Made by a program: the position numbers and the translations under genes
Shown: positions 61,181 through 64,000 of the stretch, piece by piece
How positions within the stretch are numbered: the first letter of the stretch is position 1
How the letters are laid out: the number at the start of each line of letters is the position of its first letter
The notes under the pieces: model-generated
The model's input: the letters and a program-made list of their open reading frames with translations, nothing else
Database searches by the model: none
Told to the model about the DNA's origin: nothing
Source of the DNA: Triops longicaudatus
Taxonomy: Eukaryota > Arthropoda > Branchiopoda > Notostraca > Triopsidae
Length of the DNA: 64,000 nucleotides
NCBI GenBank assembly: GCA_022885665.1
Contig: JAGQDJ010000099.1
Coordinates: 124,001 to 188,000, forward strand
Reading direction: 5' to 3'

Positions 61181-62115
61181 TCGCATCCACAGAATAGGAG
61201 TAACACCAGTGTGCTAAAGCAGGGACTTGAGAACAGTTAATGGGGTGTGTGAGGGTCATTTGTCACAACCAAAAACCCAAGAAGCAACAGCCGAGGAGAC
61301 AGCTTTGGGCCTGTCATGCGACCACTTCCAGACTAATCAACTCTGTAAAAGCCTTAAGATTCTTTCTTCAACCCCCCTGAAGGATGTATTACTGGGGCTT
61401 TTGTCATCGCTGTCTTATTTGGGAAATGTGATGTAATTGTTTCCCATTGATGTGAGAAAAACCCAAATGAGCCGTTACGATACCGAATTTCTCAAGAAAC
61501 TTAAGTTCCCAATTCCGATGCAGAGAGACGTTACATTTCTTTAAAGCCACACAAAAAATTATTTACGAAATTAAAAGTTGCTCACTAAAGTAATCGAGAA
61601 TTGTTCCCCAAAAGTTTCGAGTTGCGGGGCTGGAAGAACTTTTCTCCGGAAAGACTACGTGATGTGTGTGTGTGTGTGAATGTTCCAGTCAGCGCGTGAT
61701 AAATCAAGAGCAAAAAGCAGCTCGCGAGAGAAAGAGAAAGAGACTGTTCCGGGGGTTTCAGAAACTTGTGTCGTGAAAAGCACAACATTGTGTTTTCGTT
61801 CTGCATGTCTCCCACACACACATACTGTAAAGGGAGGGTCCTTAGCGATTGCCAGATCCTTCATCTGGCTGCTAATGCAGAAGAAAAAGGGAGGCGTTCC
61901 CCGTAGGTCTTCTCTGATGAATTAGCCAGATGCTGCTGAAAGTTAGGGTAAAGCGTAAAAAAATACAGAAAAGAAAAAGAATAAGTCTGTATACCCCTGT
62001 TCGGGGAATAAAAGTGCACGCAGTCAAGAATAAGTAATGAAGGAGCAAGTATTATATCTGCTGTTAGAAACACGCTACTTCTGGGGGAGCAGAGGTTATT
62101 CCTATAATAAGATGC
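61181..62115. other. Gene-free stretch with a (GT)n tract
   Basis: A (GT)n tract lies at 61664-61678. No gene is supportable; open frames are under 85 codons. Confidence 0.5.
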
Positions 62116-62126
62116 TAGCGCCCCCT
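62116..62126 (-). promoter_or_regulatory. CTCF-like site AGGGGGCGCTA
   Basis: TAGCGCCCCCT on the plus strand is the reverse complement of AGGGGGCGCTA, the 3' half of the bilaterian CTCF consensus. The 5' half (CAATG) fits poorly. Together with the opposite-facing match at 36856 it would bracket the 124-aa gene. Motif match only. Confidence 0.3.
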
Positions 62127-62379
62127 CATTGCGTCCTAAGTGTTAGTTAGAGGGGGGATTTGCGTCCAGGCAGGGGGTGGTAGTGGGGAGGATTGCCTAG
62201 CTTTTGCACTGAGCCTAAGGGTTACTGCTCTAAAAGAATAATCATGGCCGAAGGAGTGAGATGAAAGCCCGTAGTTAAGACAGATAGGGCTTTTTCTGGC
62301 CGAGTCCAAAGAAACACTAGCATGCCAGTTAAGTAAAAGGCCATAGAGCCAAGAAGTTGATTGCCAAGGGGTTGTACGT

Positions 62380-62401
62380 GGGGGGAGGGGGAGGGGGAGG
62401 G
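62380..62401 (+). other. Strong candidate G-quadruplex motif
   Basis: Four G-runs of 6, 5, 5 and 3 nt separated by single A residues, an ideal short-loop G-quadruplex pattern, within a purine-only stretch that continues as GAGGAGAA. Confidence 0.7.
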
Positions 62402-64000
62402 AGGAGAACGCCTATTACTTGCTTCATTTTCACCCCCCACCGCACTCATTTACCCTTGCCGTCATGATCATGCATCGTTTTGCCACCCTTCAACCTCCCC
62501 TTAGTGCCCCTTGAAGATTCAACACCACGAGAATTAGAAGACAAATAATTAATTACAGACCGTTAAGCTTATTAGCGCCATTATAACCATGATTACTGTA
62601 CTAGGGTGGCTACTTGTTACTAGAATCACAGGCACAACTCTTATTGAAATGTTCAGCAGTTTCCGAATTCATTTAGTAGTAATTCAAAGCACAAGCGAGA
62701 AAAGGGACTTAATGTTTGAGTTTGCAGAAAGAAATAGTTCACGGCTTAGGATTTGGCTTGGTGAAATAGTTTTTGACTTGCAGGCCCGTTACTTTTACAA
62801 ATTACCGTTGGGGTGGGCAAGGGAACTCTGGGGAAGTCAAGGATGGGGAAATCCAAGTCAAATTTGCAGGAGTTGCTGATCACGTGAAATTGGCGACAGC
62901 AGAAAGGGAAACGTTCATGTCACATACGATTTGGTTTGTTAAGTGCTAGCCATTTATCCTCCTAGCGCTTGCCAACAGACTTACGTTCGCGAGCACAATG
63001 TGAACGCTCCTTTTTCCAAGTCCAAACTTATGTCAAGATCATGTGATAGTCAGCATAGTGTAGTCAATGAAATTTAGGCAGCAACGAATTTGCTGTTGAG
63101 AATCGTAGTTATCCTCTGCGATTTTGATCGTTTGCTACTTAGGAGTAAGCAAGGTTACCCTTCAAGTGCTATCTAACGCATTTGTGGATAAGGGTAGGTC
63201 TCGGCACTGGTTTTACCGACTTCGCCATACTCTATTGAAATATCGCTGCGCTAGTCAATCTTTTCCAAACGTGTACACAATGAACCAAGACACGAGTTCG
63301 AAGTGAAGCAGGACATAGGTGATTCTTTATTGCTGTACAATTTACAGAATTTTTGTTTGGTTTCATTTATAGCGAATTTTGTGCAGGCAGTCATATCAAC
63401 AGGCAACAATGAAAAATGTAAAAACAAAATTCAACACGCAACACTTCTTGTGTTTTCCTTCATTTTCACCAGAACGAAATGGTGGTGGTGAAGGATTCTT
63501 GGAAAACGCAAATTCTTGTCGTTGCTTCCCCCCTTAGTGTCTACGGCAAACTTGCAAAGTAGCCCAGGGAGTAGATGTGTATATATTTGTATGTGGTTTT
63601 GGCTAATGTCCCAATGGCCTTGTTGAACAAAACTAGTTCTATAGGAACACAAACTGAGAGCGATGCCTGCAACGGCACACGTAACGGAACTTCTTGGTCA
63701 AAATCCCAAATCGAACGCCAATGCTTCCCTTCACGGCAACTTGACAGTGCACTTTAACCGTAGCAATCAGGAAATCATGGTCGCGGATTTGGTATCCATA
63801 AGTTAGGAACTAAAAAGGAGAGACTTGACTGAACTCAAATAGAGGAACCGAACAGTAACCCAAAACAAAACTGAAACAGGGTTTTTTCTTGGCCATTTGC
63901 GTGAAACGCTGGAGAGAATTACCCACTATTATTGTCCACTTCTCTATTGGTTTTTCCTTTCTTATCGTGCTGTATAAAACACGAAATTGTCCAGGAACGG
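62402..64000. other. Gene-free end of window
   Basis: No supportable gene. A plus-strand frame of 96 codons at 62589-62879 has no recognisable features. Confidence 0.45.

Noticed and set aside
62222..62449. 75-codon minus-strand frame with one membrane-like segment
   Set aside because: Its N-terminus is the antisense of the G-rich tract and nothing else supports it.

Overview
The window is animal nuclear DNA. Genes are split by short GT-AG introns, mostly 55-99 bp, signals are eukaryotic (TATA box, AATAAA), and there is no operon structure. The best-supported gene is NVL, a eukaryotic nucleolar AAA-ATPase. Very small introns, moderate GC, many dinucleotide and homopolymer tracts and decayed pogo/Tigger-type DNA transposons fit an arthropod. 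A branchiopod crustacean such as a Daphnia relative is my best guess, but nothing here proves the genus.

Region 1 (1-7.7 kb) is compact. A 116-bp inverted repeat (1-116 and 2028-2143) brackets a plus-strand, three-exon gene for a 379-aa secreted, disordered Ser/Glu/Lys/Pro-repeat protein. Next, on the minus strand, is a three-exon gene for a 253-aa secreted protein with a furin-type site followed by a Pro/Gly/Ile-rich tail. The two proteins share an R-[IM]-F-I-P-[SG]-P motif and look like distant members of one family. About 0.3 kb further on, also on the minus strand, is the complete 13-exon NVL gene (795 aa), which I could reconstruct with all reading phases closed.

Region 2 (7.7-56.4 kb) has no protein-coding gene I can support. 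It holds simple repeats, short tandem repeats, a pogo/Tigger-like transposon end with the decayed C-terminus of its transposase (12.8-13.4 kb), two end-like remnants of a second such family (29.7 and 30.3 kb), four copies of a small dispersed repeat, AT-rich blocks, a possible decayed coding stretch (47.4-48.7 kb) and candidate regulatory motifs (GA tracts, a CTCF-like site, a G-quadruplex motif). It may be a regulatory landscape, part of a very long intron, or simply repeat-rich intergenic DNA.

Region 3 (56.4-64 kb) has one two-exon minus-strand gene for a small (124 aa) basic-then-acidic protein with a Lys-rich nuclear-targeting-like segment, which I do not recognise. The rest looks non-coding, with (AC)n/(GT)n tracts, a second CTCF-like site and a strong G-quadruplex motif.

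Nothing suggests that these genes work in one pathway. NVL and the 124-aa protein are probably housekeeping and nuclear, while the two secreted proteins form a local gene family.
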